DNA of 64,000 nucleotides, taken from NCBI RefSeq assembly GCF_022829515.1, contig NZ_JAKSYL010000153.1, positions 38,950-102,949 of the forward strand. The letters run 5' to 3'. Positions within the stretch are counted from its first letter, which is position 1. Each line of letters starts with the position of its first letter. Below are positions 1 to 7,340 of this stretch, one piece after another. A program made the position numbers and the translations under genes. This stretch comes from Methylobacterium sp. J-048 (GTDB lineage Bacteria; Pseudomonadota; Alphaproteobacteria; Rhizobiales; Beijerinckiaceae). Under the pieces are notes generated by a model. It was given only the letters and a program-made list of their open reading frames with translations. It was not told the origin of the DNA and did not search any database.

Positions 1-41
1 CCGCGGTGTGACCACCGTGGTTCGCACGGAGAGGGCGCAGC

Positions 42-1646
42 TCAATACACGTCGGCCTGGTAGCGGCCGGTCTTCCTGAGCGCGGCCAAGTAGGCGACCG
101 CATCCTCGGGGCTCTTGCCGCCGTGGCTGGCCGCCACGTCGATGATCGCCCGCTCCACGTCCTTGGCCATGCGCTTGGCATCGCCGCAGACGTAGAAATG
201 CGCGCCGCCTTCGAGCCACTTCCACAAATCGGCGCCGTTCTCGCGCATCCGGTCCTGGACGTAGGTCTTCTCGCTGCCGTCCCGGGACCAGGCGAGCGAC
301 AGGCGGGTCAGGATCTTGTCGTCCTTCAGCTTGTTCAGCTCGTCCTTGTAGAAGAAGTCCGTCGCCTGGCGCTGGTGGCCGTAGAACAGCCAGTTGCGGC
401 CGGGCGCCTGGGTCGCGGCCCGCTCGCGCAGGAAGGACCGGAACGGCGCGATGCCGGTGCCGGGGCCGCACATGATCACGTCCTTGGACAGGTCCGCCGG
501 CAGGGCGAAGCCGTGGGCCTTCTGCAGGTAGATCTTCACGTGGGTCTGCTCGGGCAGGCGCTCGCCGAGATGGGTCGAGGCGACGCCCAGCCGCAGCCGC
601 GAGCGGTGGTTGTAGCGCACCGCATCGACGGTCAGGGACACGATCCCGGTATCCATCTTCGGCGAGGACGAGATCGAGTAGAGCCGCGGCTGCAGCTCGT
701 CGAGGGCCTCCAAAAAGACCTCCGCGTCCGGCCGGGCGCCGGGGAACTTGTGCAGGGCGCCGAGCACGTCGAGATAGGCGGCATCGCCGTCCGGGTCCTC
801 GCCGGACGCCAGAGCCTGCGCCTTCTTGCGGGCCGCGCCCGAGGTGAGCAGCGACAGCAGCTGGTAGAGGTTGTCCGGCGCGGCGCCAAGCGCGTAGTCC
901 TTGAGCAGGTGGTCGCGCAGGGTCTTGGTCTCGATGATCCGCTCGGGCCGGGCGCCGAGCTCGGCGATCACCGCGTCGACCAGGGCCGGGGCGTTGGCCG
1001 GGAACAAGCCGAGCGAATCGCCGGCTTCGTAGGTGATCGGCGTGCCGTCGAGCCCGATCTCGATGTGCCAGGTCTCCTTCTCGCCGCCCGGATCGTTGAG
1101 GCGGCGGCGGGACAGGAACAGGGCCTCGACCGGGTTCTCGCGGCAGAAGCCCAGGGGGCCGAGATCGGCCGCCGGCTTCGGCGCGTCGTCCTCGGCCTTG
1201 GCGGCGGCTGGCACGCCGGAAGAGGCGCCGAACTCCTCGTCCAGCTTCTTGAGCATGCGCAAGGTCTCTTTGCCGCCGGGCTGGCAAAGATTCAGGCGCT
1301 CCTCGTTCTTCAGGAAGATCGCGTTGGCGTAGTCGGCGCAGTTGTAGCCGCACTGGCCGCAATCCTGCTGGGCCATGGCGGCCATCAGCTTCTGCGGTTC
1401 GGGCCGGTCCTGGGCCATCGCCATCCGGTCGCCGATCGGCACCGAGGGGTCGTGCCAGGGCGCGTCGTCGTTGTCGGCGAGCTTGGGGCCGCCGGGGGGC
1501 GCCTCGCCCAGCGCGAGGGCGGTGGCTCCGGTCACGGCAGGACCGAGCAAAGCCGCGAAGTAGCCCGAGAGCCACGAGCGCTGGTCGGCGTCGAAGGGCG
1601 CGGTCTCGGGGATCAGGACGAGGGGGGGCGCGACGTGCTCACTCAT
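42..1646 (-). CDS. CysJ-like NADPH/FAD reductase with N-terminal 4Fe-4S domain (electron donor to NirA)
   Basis: 534 aa. The C-terminal two thirds is a ferredoxin-NADP reductase/CysJ-type module: RLYS FAD motif at residues 321-324, GVASTHL near 354-360, NADPH motif CGPGTGIAPF from 393, and a CysJ-like end GRYQADVY. There is no flavodoxin (FMN) domain. In its place Cys96, Cys99, Cys103 and Cys121 form a CGxCGYxxC-type 4Fe-4S domain of the RnfB kind. The start overlaps the nirA stop by 4 bp (ATGA), so the two are translationally coupled. The inferred role is passing NADPH electrons through FAD and the Fe-S cluster to the siroheme reductase. Database names are usually sulfite reductase alpha subunit; the nasST context favours nitrite. 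Substrate remains an inference. Confidence 0.88.
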   Translation of the reverse strand: MSEHVAPPLVLIPETAPFDADQRSWLSGYFAALLGPAVTGATALALGEAPPGGPKLADNDDAPWHDPSVPIGDRMAMAQDRPEPQKLMAAMAQQDCGQCGYNCADYANAIFLKNEERLNLCQPGGKETLRMLKKLDEEFGASSGVPAAAKAEDDAPKPAADLGPLGFCRENPVEALFLSRRRLNDPGGEKETWHIEIGLDGTPITYEAGDSLGLFPANAPALVDAVIAELGARPERIIETKTLRDHLLKDYALGAAPDNLYQLLSLLTSGAARKKAQALASGEDPDGDAAYLDVLGALHKFPGARPDAEVFLEALDELQPRLYSISSSPKMDTGIVSLTVDAVRYNHRSRLRLGVASTHLGERLPEQTHVKIYLQKAHGFALPADLSKDVIMCGPGTGIAPFRSFLRERAATQAPGRNWLFYGHQRQATDFFYKDELNKLKDDKILTRLSLAWSRDGSEKTYVQDRMRENGADLWKWLEGGAHFYVCGDAKRMAKDVERAIIDVAASHGGKSPEDAVAYLAALRKTGRYQADVY

Positions 1647-3454
1647 GCTGCGGCCTTCAGGGCTGGCTGTTCCTCGGCGGCGTCCCGCAGGGCTTCGGCG
1701 CCGGTGCGGGCGGTGAAGGACTGGAAGCTCTCGTCCGGGCTTTCCCGGCGGGCCAGGTAGGTGCGCAGCAGCGCCTCGACGCGGAACGGCGCGTCCTCGG
1801 CCTTCACGGCCTTCCAGATCTCGGTGCCGATCTTCGGGTTCTCGGCGAAGCCGCCGCCGACCACGATGTCGTAGCCTTCGACGGTGTCGCCCTCCTCGGA
1901 GACGACCACCTTGGCGCCGATCAGCCCGATATCGCCGATGTAGTGCTGGGCGCAGGAATGGTGGCAGCCGGTGAGGTGGACGTTCACCGGCACGTCGAGC
2001 TCGGTGACGGTGCGCTCGACATGGTCGGCGATGATCAGCGCGTGGCCCTTGGTGTCGGAGGCGGCGAACTTGCAGCCCCGGGCGCCGGTGCAGGCGACGA
2101 GGCCGGAGCGGATGCCGGCCGCCTTGATGGTCAGGCCGAGTTCAAGAACGCGGCTCTCGACCTCCGCCACCCGCGCATCGGGGATCCCCGAAAAAATAAA
2201 ATTTTGCCAGACGGTGAGGCGGATCTGGCCGTCGCCGCAGTCGCGGGCGATCTCGGCCAGCGCCCGGACCTGGTCGCTGGTCATCTTGCCCACCGGCAGG
2301 ACAACGCCGATCCAGTTGAGGCCGGGCTGCTTCTGGGCGTGGACGCCGACATGGGCGAACCGGTCGGTGGGCCGGCGCGGCGCGACATGGGCCGGATCGA
2401 CCCGGTCGAGCTTGCGGCCGAGCTTGTCCTCGACGGCGGCGAGGTACTTGTCGAAGCCCCAGGCGTCGAGGACGTACTTCATCCGGCTCTTGTTGCGGTT
2501 GGTCCGGTCGCCGTTCTCGATGAACACCCGGATGATCGCGTCCGCGACCGCGTTGCAATCCTCGGGCTTGAGCACGATGCCGGTGTCGCGGGCGAGGTCC
2601 CGGTGGCCCGAGATGCCGCCGAGCACGAGGCGCATCCACACGCCCGGCGCCACCGCGGCCCCGTCCAGCACCTCGATCGCCTGGAAGCCGATGTCGTTGG
2701 TCTCCTCCAGGGTCGGCATGACGCCGCCGCCGTCGAAGGCGACGTTGAACTTGCGCGGCAGGCCGTAGAGCGAGCGGTCGTTGATGATCCAGTTGTTCCA
2801 GGATTTCGCCAGCGGGCGGGTGTCCAGCAATTCCTGGGCATCGATGCCGGCGGTGGACGAGCCGGTGACGTTGCGGATGTTATCGGCCCCGGAACCGCGC
2901 GCCGTGAGGCCGATATCGACCAGCCCGTCGAGGAACGGCTGGGCGTGCTCGGGGCCGATCTCGCGCACCTGGAGATTGGCCCGGGTCGTTACGTGGACGT
3001 AGCCGCCACCATGCTGGTCGGCGAGGTCGGCGACGCCTGCGAACTGCCAATGGTGCAGGATCCCATTGGGGATCCGCAGCCGGGCCATGTAGCTGACCTG
3101 GTTCGGGGCGACCCAGAACAGGCCGTGGTAGCGCCAGCGGAAATTGTCTTCGGGCTTGGGCTGCTTGCCGGCGGCGGCCTCCGCGATCAGCCGGTTATGG
3201 CTGTCGAACGGGCTCTCGGCGCGCTTCCACTTCTCCTGCTCGCAGAGCTTGCCGCCGTCCTTGACGGTCTTGTCCTGCGCCTTGATGTGGATCGCGTCCG
3301 GCCCGGTGGGCTCGGCTGGCGCGGCCGGGCCCTGCCCGATCGTTAAGCCGCCGGTCAGGCGGGCCGCGGCGACGCCCGAGGCGAAGCCTTCGAGGTAGCG
3401 CTTCTGCTCGGGATTGAAGCCGTCCGGGGCGGTCTGTGTGGTGGTCTCGGCCAT
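1643..3454 (-). CDS. nirA: NirA-family siroheme/4Fe-4S nitrite (or sulfite) reductase
   Basis: 603 aa, the usual length for one-chain assimilatory nitrite/sulfite reductases. The siroheme-bridged 4Fe-4S ligands are visible as Cys455 and Cys461 (C-x5-C) and Cys497 and Cys501 (C-x3-C in GCHHSCAQ). The RNVTGSS stretch near 194-200 belongs to the substrate/siroheme half-domain. It would catalyse the six-electron reduction of nitrite to ammonium in the cytoplasm. It is the middle gene of a three-gene operon, 14 bp after the FAD protein and overlapping the flavoprotein by 4 bp. The N-terminus (F13-x3-Q17-K-x-Y-L-x-G-F) resembles the flavoprotein N-terminus. A sulfite role cannot be excluded from sequence, but the NirB-like neighbour, the NasT-type leader and nasST support nitrite. 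Confidence 0.88.
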   Translation of the reverse strand: MAETTTQTAPDGFNPEQKRYLEGFASGVAAARLTGGLTIGQGPAAPAEPTGPDAIHIKAQDKTVKDGGKLCEQEKWKRAESPFDSHNRLIAEAAAGKQPKPEDNFRWRYHGLFWVAPNQVSYMARLRIPNGILHHWQFAGVADLADQHGGGYVHVTTRANLQVREIGPEHAQPFLDGLVDIGLTARGSGADNIRNVTGSSTAGIDAQELLDTRPLAKSWNNWIINDRSLYGLPRKFNVAFDGGGVMPTLEETNDIGFQAIEVLDGAAVAPGVWMRLVLGGISGHRDLARDTGIVLKPEDCNAVADAIIRVFIENGDRTNRNKSRMKYVLDAWGFDKYLAAVEDKLGRKLDRVDPAHVAPRRPTDRFAHVGVHAQKQPGLNWIGVVLPVGKMTSDQVRALAEIARDCGDGQIRLTVWQNFIFSGIPDARVAEVESRVLELGLTIKAAGIRSGLVACTGARGCKFAASDTKGHALIIADHVERTVTELDVPVNVHLTGCHHSCAQHYIGDIGLIGAKVVVSEEGDTVEGYDIVVGGGFAENPKIGTEIWKAVKAEDAPFRVEALLRTYLARRESPDESFQSFTARTGAEALRDAAEEQPALKAAA

Positions 3455-3468
3455 CTGCGCCTCCCTAC

Positions 3469-4737
3469 CTAAGCAGCCAATTGCTCGGGCGCCGGGCGCC
3501 CGAACATCAAATCATCGAGATTCTCGACCGGATCGCCGGAGCGGATCAGGCCCTTGCACGCGCCCTGCTCGGCGATGTCGCCGACGAACACGGCACCGAT
3601 CAGCTTGCCCTCCCGCACCAGCAGCTTGCGGTAGAGGCCGGCGCCGGGATCGGAGAGGACGATCGCCTCCGCATCCTCGGGGGTGTCCACGAGGCCAGCC
3701 GAGAACACCGGCAGGCCCGAGACCTTGAGGCTGGTGGCGAGCGAGGTGCCGGCATAGGCGGCATTGTGGCCGGCGAGGTGCCGGGCCAGGGTGTCGGCCT
3801 GCTCGTAGGCCGGCTCGACCAGCCCGTAGATCAGACCGCGATGCTCGGCGCATTCGCCGAGCGCGAAGACGCGGGAATCCGAAGTGGTCATCCGGTCGTC
3901 GACCTTGATGCCGCGGCCGATCTCCAGCCCGGCCCCCTGGGCCAAAGCCACCGAGGGGCGCACGCCCACCGACATCACCACGAGGTCGGCCGGGAGCACG
4001 GTTCCGTCGGCCAGGACGAGGCGCTCGACCTTGCCGTCGCCCTCGACCCGGGCGGTGTCGGCCTTCAGCAACACCCGGACGCCGCGCGCCTCCATGGCGC
4101 GCTTCACCAGACCGGCGGCGTGGTGATCGAGCTGGCGCTCCATCAGCCGGTCCATGACGTGGAGCAGGGTGGTGTCGACCCCCAGCCGCGCCAAGCCGAC
4201 CGCGGCTTCGAGCCCGAGCAGGCCGCCGCCGATCACGATCGTCCTGGCGTGCTGCACGGCGGCCTTGCGGATCGCCGCCACGTCGGCGAGGTCGCGGAAC
4301 GTGATGACCCCGGGGAGGTCCATGCCGGGCTTCGGTAGCCGGATCGGCAGGGAGCCGACGGCGAGGACCAGCTTGTCGAAGGGCAGGACATGGGTCTCGC
4401 CGACCAGGACGAGGCCGTTCTCGCGGTCGATCTGGGTGACCGGGGCGCCGGTGATGAGGCGGATGCCGTGGCCGGCGTACCAGTCGAGGCCGCGGAACTC
4501 GCAGGCCGCCTCGTCAACTTCGCCGCCGAGCAGCGAGGAGAGCAGGACCCGGTTATAGGCGGCCTTCGGCTCGGCGCCGACGCAGGTGACGTCGAAGCGG
4601 CCGGGCGACCCTTCGGTCAGGCGTTCGAGGAATCGGAGCGAGGCCATGCCGTTGCCGACGACGACGAGCCTCTCGCGCGGAAGGCCGGTCTCGGCGCGCG
4701 CATCGTGTACGCTGGTGTCCATAGGGGATGTCGCCAT
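3469..4737 (-). CDS. NAD(P)/FAD-dependent oxidoreductase, stand-alone NirB N-terminal-like
   Basis: 422 aa. It has an FAD Rossmann motif GNGMAS near residues 28-33, an NAD(P) Rossmann motif GGGLLGLEAA near the middle, and the FALGECAEHRG segment typical of the first domain of NADH-nitrite reductase NirB. It stops where NirB would continue into its BFD 2Fe-2S and siroheme domains, so it is a separate reductase module. It is first in the operon with nirA and the 4Fe-4S flavoprotein. ATG at 4737 has only a weak ribosome site; a second in-frame ATG five codons on is possible. Expected role: NAD(P)H oxidation supplying electrons for nitrate or nitrite reduction. Whether it serves NirA or a nitrate reductase outside the window is unknown. 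Confidence 0.82.
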   Translation of the reverse strand: MATSPMDTSVHDARAETGLPRERLVVVGNGMASLRFLERLTEGSPGRFDVTCVGAEPKAAYNRVLLSSLLGGEVDEAACEFRGLDWYAGHGIRLITGAPVTQIDRENGLVLVGETHVLPFDKLVLAVGSLPIRLPKPGMDLPGVITFRDLADVAAIRKAAVQHARTIVIGGGLLGLEAAVGLARLGVDTTLLHVMDRLMERQLDHHAAGLVKRAMEARGVRVLLKADTARVEGDGKVERLVLADGTVLPADLVVMSVGVRPSVALAQGAGLEIGRGIKVDDRMTTSDSRVFALGECAEHRGLIYGLVEPAYEQADTLARHLAGHNAAYAGTSLATSLKVSGLPVFSAGLVDTPEDAEAIVLSDPGAGLYRKLLVREGKLIGAVFVGDIAEQGACKGLIRSGDPVENLDDLMFGRPAPEQLAA

Positions 4738-4790
4738 CTCTGGATCGCGTCTGGAACCTCGATTGCAGGATCGTCGGCGGACCGCCCACG

Positions 4791-4853
4791 AAAAAGCCGC
4801 TGCCGGTCATTCCCCGGGGCAGGCTTCTGCCTCAGGAGAACCGGATCAGCGGC
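4791..4853 (-). terminator. Leader intrinsic terminator (putative attenuator) before the nitrite reductase operon
   Basis: In the transcribed direction, GCCGCTG (4853-4847) plus CCGGT (4844-4840) pair perfectly with ACCGG (4807-4803) plus CAGCGGC (4802-4796), with a two-base bulge. Five T residues follow at 4795-4791. A small inner hairpin GGCAG/CTGCC sits in the loop. It lies about 54 bases before the first start codon, inside the untranslated leader, so it would stop transcription before the operon unless disrupted. Confidence 0.75.
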
Positions 4854-4886
4854 CTCGCTGACGGCGCTGCCCGTCGTCGTTGACGG
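4847..4886 (-). promoter_or_regulatory. ANTAR (NasT) two-hairpin antiterminator candidate
   Basis: Hairpin P1 (4886-4871) is CCGTC-AACGAC-GACGG: a five-pair stem closing a six-base loop with A at position 1 and G at position 4, the signature of RNA loops bound by ANTAR proteins. One base later a second hairpin can form, CAGCGCC (4869-4863) with GGCCGCTG (4854-4847), with one bulged C. Its loop is not canonical: an eight-base loop, or six bases with G at position 4 if a G-A pair closes it. The 3' arm of P2 is the same sequence as the 5' arm of the terminator, so the two structures exclude each other, as in known NasT/NasR leaders. Confidence 0.65.
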
Positions 4887-4899
4887 ACGCGGTGACACG

Positions 4900-4916
4900 T
4901 GCAGATCCCGTGCCAG
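4900..4916 (-). promoter_or_regulatory. Sigma-54 (RpoN) promoter of the nitrite reductase operon
   Basis: The minus strand reads CTGGCACGGGATCTGCA. It fits the RpoN consensus YTGGCACGRNNNTTGCW at all but one defined position, with the required GG-N10-GC spacing. Transcription would start near 4889-4888, just before the P1 hairpin, giving a leader of about 150 bases. No clear NtrC dimer site was found by eye in the 100 bp upstream. Part of the element also lies in a small inverted repeat (GTGCC-T-GGCAC). Confidence 0.7.
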
Positions 4917-5170
4917 GCACGGTGATTACTTATAAGTTATTCCAAATGTTAATTAAATGACGGTGGCCTGACGGGATGAGCTTGCCCGCAGCCCGAGCGC
5001 CGCACTGCACAAAAAGCAGGCTGGTGGTCGCTTAAACGATCAGCGCGGTCGGTAAGGGGAGGATATCCGGCCGCTGTTCGGATCGGAGGCCGAGCGCAGA
5101 GGGATCGCTTCACGCCGACACGGCGAGGCGATCCCATGATGCGAATAGGTTCGGAGATTGCGTGCTGCCC

Positions 5171-5201
5171 GAAGTCGCTACGCTGCGCCCGCAACGATGC
5201 A
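5171..5201. repeat. Degenerate half copy of the palindromic repeat seen at 18107 and 28459
   Basis: The core CGCTGCGC-C-CGCAA resembles the right arm of the repeat (CGCTGCGCTCGCAATGACGG) with several mismatches. No matching left arm is present, so it looks like a decayed remnant. Apart from this and the leader signals at 4791-4916, nothing else was recognised in the gene-free stretch 4738-5248. Confidence 0.4.
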
Positions 5202-5248
5202 GGGGCTGCAGCCGACGCTCGGTCTTCGGATCCGATACCTGAACCAGA

Positions 5249-5491
5249 TCAGATCAGCGTCGAGAGCATCGCCAGCAGGCCGAGCGTCGGCATGGCGCCA
5301 GCCACCAGGACCCAATACCAGGAGGGGACACCGCCTTGACGGCGGTTGTCGTTGCTGGCGCGCGGGGCCTTGGCGCCGCGGCGAACATAGCGTCGAAGCT
5401 CGACCCGCCTGGGCGGATGCGATGTCGACGAGTCGGTATCGAGTTTACGGCATCCGGGCATGGCGAGGACGTAACGGCCGAGACTCGGCAA
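5249..5491 (-). CDS. Small protein with C-terminal membrane segment, unknown function
   Basis: Up to 80 aa (a later ATG would give about 70). The N-terminal part is basic and polar and includes the stretch RASNDNRR. The last 23 residues, starting WYWVLVAGAMP, form one hydrophobic membrane segment that ends at the C-terminus, a tail-anchored layout. No family was recognised. It lies between nasS and the nitrite reductase operon on the same strand, but on the upstream side of the sigma-54 promoter, so co-transcription with that operon is not implied. Support is the clean polar-then-hydrophobic pattern in a window where antisense frames are usually Arg/Gly-rich. Confidence 0.5.
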   Translation of the reverse strand: MPSLGRYVLAMPGCRKLDTDSSTSHPPRRVELRRYVRRGAKAPRASNDNRRQGGVPSWYWVLVAGAMPTLGLLAMLSTLI

Positions 5492-5557
5492 CGTTCCGTG
5501 CTCTGACGCCTCGACGCGACCGGCAAATGACGAAAGGGCCGGTTTGTCTGACGGGTC

Positions 5558-6571
5558 TCAGACCGTCAGAGCGGCCTGGTAGAGATCGGGCCTGTAGACG
5601 GCGCTCGCGGCTTCTTCGGACAGGTTACCCGCCGGGATCTGATGCGACGCATGCATCTGTGCGACAAGCCAGCGGGCGGCTTCCGGTCGCGGCTCCTGTA
5701 CGCTCGCGCCAAGGTCGAGACGTCCCGGCATCGGCCGGGTGGTGCCGGCTGCGTCGAGGATCGCCTCGCCGTCGAAGGCCCGGCCGATCAGGCCGGCATC
5801 CAGGTCGAGATAGGTCCGGTGCGCCAGGCGATGGATCAGATCCGCGTGGTTGGCCGGGTCGGCGCACCATTGGCCGGCCCGCGCCACCGCCCGGACCAGG
5901 GGCAGCGTCGCGCCGTCGAGCCGCGCGGAGACGGCCAGCACCTTCTCGGGGGCGTCGGGTGTCAGCTCGCAGCTGAGCGCCGCGATCCGCCCGTGGCCCG
6001 CCGCCACGGCCACGTCGTTCCAGGGAGCGCCGGCGCAGTAGCCGTCGACCAGGCCGCGGGCCAGGGCCTCGACGCTGTGCTGGGGTGGGACCACGACGGT
6101 GCGGAAGGCCGACGGATCGAGGCCGCCGGCTTCGGCGAACAGCCGCAGCTGGTAGCTGTGGCAGGAGAACGGATGCACGGTCCCCAGCGTCAGCGGCCGG
6201 CCCGTGTCCCGGCGCTCGGCCGCCACCCGGGCGAAGGCGCGGGCCACGTCGGCCAGGGCCTCGCTCGCCGGTTCCATCGCGGCCCAGAGCGCGCGGGACA
6301 CCGTGATGGCGTTGCCGTTGGCGCTGAGCTGCAGCGGCACGACGATGTCGGAGGGCGGCCCGGACAGGGCGAGCCGGCTGGCCAGGGCCAGGGGCGCCAG
6401 CATGTGTGCGCCGTCGAGATGCCCGAGGGCGAGGCGGTCGCGCAGGGTCGCCCAGGACGGCTCGGCCGAGAGGTCGAGGTCCAGCCCCTCGGCCCGGGCG
6501 AAGCCGAATTCGTGCGCCGCGATCAGCGGCGCGGCATCGCAGAGGGGGACGTAGCCGAGCTGGAGCCTCAT
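5558..6571 (-). CDS. nasS: Nitrate/nitrite sensor NasS (CmpA/NrtA-like, cytoplasmic)
   Basis: 337 aa when started at ATG 6571, which overlaps the nasT stop by 4 bp; the frame is open further upstream, but that part only shadows nasT. It belongs to the CmpA/NrtA periplasmic-binding-protein fold (starts MRLQLGYVPLCDAAPL; LSANGNAITVS; AGAPWNDVAV). It has no signal peptide, as expected of the cytoplasmic sensor NasS. In characterised systems NasS holds NasT inactive and releases it when nitrate or nitrite binds. Pairing with nasT and an ANTAR-type leader at the neighbouring reductase operon strongly supports this role over a transport function. Confidence 0.85.
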   Translation of the reverse strand: MRLQLGYVPLCDAAPLIAAHEFGFARAEGLDLDLSAEPSWATLRDRLALGHLDGAHMLAPLALASRLALSGPPSDIVVPLQLSANGNAITVSRALWAAMEPASEALADVARAFARVAAERRDTGRPLTLGTVHPFSCHSYQLRLFAEAGGLDPSAFRTVVVPPQHSVEALARGLVDGYCAGAPWNDVAVAAGHGRIAALSCELTPDAPEKVLAVSARLDGATLPLVRAVARAGQWCADPANHADLIHRLAHRTYLDLDAGLIGRAFDGEAILDAAGTTRPMPGRLDLGASVQEPRPEAARWLVAQMHASHQIPAGNLSEEAASAVYRPDLYQAALTV

Positions 6572-7155
6572 CCGAGCAGATCCGCCGTGGTGACGATGGC
6601 CCGGGCGATGTCGGCGATCTTGCGCTTCTCGTTCATCGCCTTGCGCCGCAATTGCTTGTAGGCCTCGTCCTCGGTCAGCCCCTTCAGGTTCATCAGGATG
6701 CCCTTGGCGCGCTCGATCAGCTTGCGGTCGGCGAGCTCGCTGCGGGCCTCCGACAACTCCCGCTGGAGCCGCGCAAAGGCGTTGAAGCGCAGGATCGCGA
6801 TGTCCAGGATCGACTTGATCCGCTCCGCCCGCAGCCCGTCCACCACGTAGGCCGAGATTCCGGCATCGACCGCCGCCTGCATCATGGTCGTGTCCGACCG
6901 GTCGACGAACATCGCCACCGGCCGCTCGACCTGCCGAGAGACTCCCGACATCTGCTCCAGGATGTCCCGGCTCGGGCTTTCCAGGTGGATCACCACCACG
7001 TCGGGCTTGAGGGCGGTCACCCGCTCCAGCAGATCGGCGGTGTCGGGGATCACCACGATCCGGCCGATGCCGGCGGCGCGCAGGCCCTCCTCCAGGATCG
7101 CCGCGCGGGCGCGGCTTGGGTCGATCACGGCGACGGTGAGATTGGATTCGGTCAT
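6568..7155 (-). CDS. nasT: ANTAR-domain antiterminator NasT
   Basis: 195 aa from ATG 7155. The N-terminal part is a receiver-like (pseudo-receiver) domain beginning NLTVAVIDPSRARAA. The C-terminal part is an ANTAR RNA-binding domain with RKLIERAKGILMNLKGLTED and the following helix AYKQLRRKAM. It overlaps nasS by 4 bp, so the two are made together. NasT is expected to bind paired hairpins in leader RNA and prevent a terminator from forming. A matching leader is seen at 4791-4886. An upstream extension of the frame to 7263 is not supported by a ribosome site or family length. Confidence 0.88.
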   Translation of the reverse strand: MTESNLTVAVIDPSRARAAILEEGLRAAGIGRIVVIPDTADLLERVTALKPDVVVIHLESPSRDILEQMSGVSRQVERPVAMFVDRSDTTMMQAAVDAGISAYVVDGLRAERIKSILDIAILRFNAFARLQRELSEARSELADRKLIERAKGILMNLKGLTEDEAYKQLRRKAMNEKRKIADIARAIVTTADLLG

Positions 7156-7216
7156 CGGGGCCCGGTCGGGGCGGGTCTTCTCGTGGGGGGCGGCCCGGTT
7201 CGGCCGCCATCGGATA

Positions 7217-7233
7217 AGCAAGGCGTATGCCCC
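7217..7233 (-). promoter_or_regulatory. Possible sigma-54 promoter for nasT-nasS
   Basis: The minus strand reads GGGGCATACGCCTTGCT. The -12 element TTGCT is perfect and the GG-N10-GC spacing is right, but the -24 half (GGGCAT against TGGCAC) has mismatches. It lies about 62 bases before the nasT start. If real, sensor and target operon share the nitrogen-limitation sigma factor. Confidence 0.35.
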
Positions 7234-7340
7234 GCGAGCGGCGGCGGCGTTACCGGCGCGCAAACAAACGGTCCAGCTTCCGCCGCAATGCTGGGGGCAT
7301 TCTGCCGATCTCGAAACTATCGCGGGGATCGGTGAAACGG

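Noticed and set aside
1..41. Start of another gene at the left edge
   Set aside because: Only 41 bases precede the flavoprotein stop codon; nothing identifiable.
123..1760. Long open frame (545 codons) on the plus strand opposite the flavoprotein and the nirA 3' end
   Set aside because: Arg/Gly/Ala-rich composition without domains; an antisense shadow of GC-rich codon usage.
4910..4922. Palindrome CGTGCC-T-GGCACG as a repressor operator
   Set aside because: Most of it is accounted for by the sigma-54 -24 element on the minus strand; no separate regulator evidence.
4917..5060. NtrC binding sites upstream of the sigma-54 promoter
   Set aside because: No convincing TGCAC-N-GTGCA dyad was found by eye; only a partial TGCAC near 5006. 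A matrix scan would decide.
6572..7210. N-terminal extension of NasS by about 210 residues
   Set aside because: The extension is an Arg/Pro-rich shadow of nasT; the ATG at 6571, overlapping the nasT stop, gives the normal family length and start.
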